NCBI GenBank assembly: GCA_946885665.1
Contig: CAMPGT010000218.1
Span: 1-6,704 of the forward strand
Source: an uncultured Chitinophagaceae bacterium
Lineage (GTDB): Bacteria > Bacteroidota > Bacteroidia > Chitinophagales > Chitinophagaceae
Length of the DNA stretch: 6,704 nucleotides
Direction: 5' to 3'
Positions 5,180 through 6,704 of this stretch are shown one piece after another. Each line of letters opens with the position of its first letter. Positions within the stretch are counted from its first letter, which is position 1. The translations under genes were made by a program, and so were the position numbers. Under the pieces are notes generated by a model. That model was not told where the DNA came from and searched no databases. It saw nothing but the letters and a program-made list of their open reading frames with translations.

Positions 5180-6582
5180 AGGGAGATGGTGGACCTTGTA
5201 CTGTCGACCGGAAAATAGAAGGTTGACTCGGGCACATAAGGCAGCGGCCGGTCGCTGCTTACCGGCTTCGGGGCATCAGGACTCGGACGCTCGATAAAGG
5301 TGAATTCAACCACGCTCGGAGCACTTACAAAATTGATCACCACCCGGGCCGGTTGGGGTTGTTTGGGAATCACCGGCTGCACCAGGGTTTTTTGCTCAGC
5401 TTTCGCCACAGGCTCTGGCGTTATGTTACGCTCTATTTCAACTTTTTTTTCTTGTTTTTTCTCAGCAACCGGCGGCGGACTCAGGATAACGGTGGTTTGG
5501 GTCATGTACACGCCGGGTGGAGCAGCAGTGCCGTTATTGTCCGCCTTCACCGGCACATCCGACGAAGCGGTTGCATTGGGCGATGGCAGCACGGGTGTAT
5601 CGGGTTGTTGATTACCAAAAAATGCTACGGTAAGGCACAAAAAAAAGGTAAACAAAGGTTTCATCACCGAAGACCGGCTAGTTTCGTTCTTGAGCATTCT
5701 CCTGATACGATGGAGCAAAATTTTTTTTCCTGGTCCGGTGGCGGCGATCACCAGGTTGCTCAGGTCCGGGTGGTTTTTTCCTAAAAGGTACAGCGCCTGA
5801 GAATAGTCCCATGCATTAAAACCCATAGCGAGCACTTCGTCGTCGCAACTGTTTTCTCTTTCTTTTTTAATAATGCCGGTAATGATGCGTGCGAAGGGAT
5901 TAAAGAACAGCAGCACTCCTGCAAAAGATATAAACAGGTTAACCAAATAATCGTTTCTCTTAATATGAAATAGTTCGTGGGCAATTACGGCTTCAAGCTG
6001 TGAGAGGCTGAGGTTGTTGACCGCAGCAACCGGCAACAGAATTAAAGGTTTGAAAAAGCCAACGGTCATTGGAGTCACCGCTTTTTCCGACAGCCAAAGG
6101 GCGACTTTTTTAGAAATTCCCGCAGTATCGTATAGGCCTTGCAGGCGTTCCTTTATTTGTTGCGGCACGGGCCTAAAAGAACTCCCGAGCCTCGTTTTAT
6201 TGAGCCATAAACGGAAAAGCAGAATAAGTGAATATGCACCCACCGAAAGCAAATACAAAAAAGAAAGTGCGGGAATTGCCGAGTCCAGGTAGCGCCAGTT
6301 GTCGAGCGCATTGCCGATGCCGTCCTTGAAAAACCAGGAGAGGCTGTACAAACTCTGATCATTGAGGGCGTTGTAATAGTTGAGGCCAAGGGTAAGCACG
6401 AACCATGTGGTGCCGCCGGCCAATGCCAATAGCGACAGGCTGTGCCGTACCGATGCAGAAAGTTTTTTACCGTTAAGCGTTAGGAGAATGTAAACGATCC
6501 AGAGTGAGCCCATCTGCCAGAGACTGTCCAGCAGCGACCAACCTAATGCCTCAAGGAATGAAGATTGGTAAATATGGCTCAT
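5176..6582 (-). CDS. M56-family metallopeptidase, BlaR1-like antirepressor without a penicillin-binding domain
   Basis: The 468-residue membrane protein pairs with the BlaI-type repressor just upstream. Hydrophobic segments lie at about 12-36, 48-68, 103-125, 212-230 and 307-323. The zinc protease motif HELFH is at 202-206, and ERENSCDDEV at 241-250 is the conserved partner segment that supplies the likely third ligand. In BlaR1 and MecR1 this cytoplasmic protease is activated by an outer sensor domain and leads to cleavage of the repressor. Here residues 324-468 form a Pro-, Lys- and Val-rich tail, probably periplasmic, with no Ser-x-x-Lys sensor domain and no obvious fold, so the signal is unknown. 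Such shortened M56 proteins are common in Bacteroidota. The ATG at 6582 is 3 bases after the repressor stop. Coding-strand homopolymers include two A8 tracts and one T8 tract. Confidence 0.88.
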   Translation of the reverse strand: MSHIYQSSFLEALGWSLLDSLWQMGSLWIVYILLTLNGKKLSASVRHSLSLLALAGGTTWFVLTLGLNYYNALNDQSLYSLSWFFKDGIGNALDNWRYLDSAIPALSFLYLLSVGAYSLILLFRLWLNKTRLGSSFRPVPQQIKERLQGLYDTAGISKKVALWLSEKAVTPMTVGFFKPLILLPVAAVNNLSLSQLEAVIAHELFHIKRNDYLVNLFISFAGVLLFFNPFARIITGIIKKERENSCDDEVLAMGFNAWDYSQALYLLGKNHPDLSNLVIAATGPGKKILLHRIRRMLKNETSRSSVMKPLFTFFLCLTVAFFGNQQPDTPVLPSPNATASSDVPVKADNNGTAAPPGVYMTQTTVILSPPPVAEKKQEKKVEIERNITPEPVAKAEQKTLVQPVIPKQPQPARVVINFVSAPSVVEFTFIERPSPDAPKPVSSDRPLPYVPESTFYFPVDSTRSTISL

Positions 6583-6585
6583 GGA

Positions 6586-6704
6586 TTACTGGTTTTTCAT
6601 TTCCGTCAAAATTTTTTGAATTTCTTCCAATTCATCCGGCGATGCCTTGTGGTTACCCAGTGCCTGGATCACCAGTTCTGTTGCAGAGCCGCCAAATAAT
6701 GAAT
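6586..6704 (-). CDS. BlaI/MecI/CopY-family repressor, C-terminal part
   Basis: The minus strand from the right edge to the TAA at 6588-6586 encodes SLFGGSATELVIQALGNHKA followed by SPDELEEIQKILTEMKNQ, 38 residues. The Phe-Gly-Gly-Ser motif, the Leu-rich helix and the Ser-x-x-Glu-Leu-Glu-x-Ile helix are the standard dimerisation end of BlaI/MecI repressors, which bind as winged-helix dimers to operators of their own operon and target genes and are inactivated by proteolysis through the M56 partner. The DNA-binding part, promoter and operator are outside the window. Only TCC separates the stop from the M56 start, so the two are almost surely cotranscribed and probably translationally coupled. 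Confidence 0.85.
   Translation of the reverse strand, partial: SLFGGSATELVIQALGNHKASPDELEEIQKILTEMKNQ

Noticed and set aside
5353..5784. Plus-strand frame of 143 codons
   Set aside because: It is antisense to the M56 gene and has a low-complexity Phe- and Arg-rich product.

Overview
The window looks like a piece of a Bacteroidota chromosome, most likely from the Chitinophagaceae or a close relative. Three things point there. The DUF2027-Smr protein architecture is characteristic of the phylum. At least two start regions carry the Bacteroidota type of -7 promoter box (TAnnTTTG) instead of a strong Shine-Dalgarno sequence. Intergenic DNA holds heptameric tandem repeats of a kind I recall from this group. 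The assignment is inference from content; no search was run.

Left part, plus strand, 1-3622: the 3' end of a polyprenyl synthetase, an APC-superfamily amino acid permease of the cationic amino acid transporter type, a DinB-like metal-binding four-helix protein, and a DUF2027-Smr protein. The permease and the DinB gene are 27 bases apart and may share a transcript. The Smr gene carries its own -7 box only 3 bases before its ATG, which predicts a leaderless or nearly leaderless mRNA.

Middle, 3623-4561: a 180-base convergent intergenic region holds eight 7-bp units in register and an inverted four-unit array 60 bases further on; the two share a perfect 19-bp inverted match. A minus-strand LEA-type-2 lipoprotein gene follows, with a recognisable promoter. 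The next 290 bases are an AT-rich divergent intergenic region with a 9-bp inverted repeat and a 10-bp direct repeat before the next gene.

Right part, 4562-6704: a plus-strand WbqC-family gene converges on a minus-strand BlaI-M56 (BlaR1-like) regulatory pair, and the stop codons of the two converging genes overlap by 4 bp. The BlaI gene runs off the right edge; the M56 gene starts 3 bases after its stop. The M56 protein has the HEXXH protease core but a proline-rich tail in place of a beta-lactam sensor domain.

The genes are mostly ordinary housekeeping and accessory genes without one common pathway; the BlaI-M56 pair is the only clear functional unit. I did not find a convincing new multi-gene system. 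The points most worth a second look are the heptamer arrays, the leaderless Smr start, the M56 tail and its homopolymer tracts.
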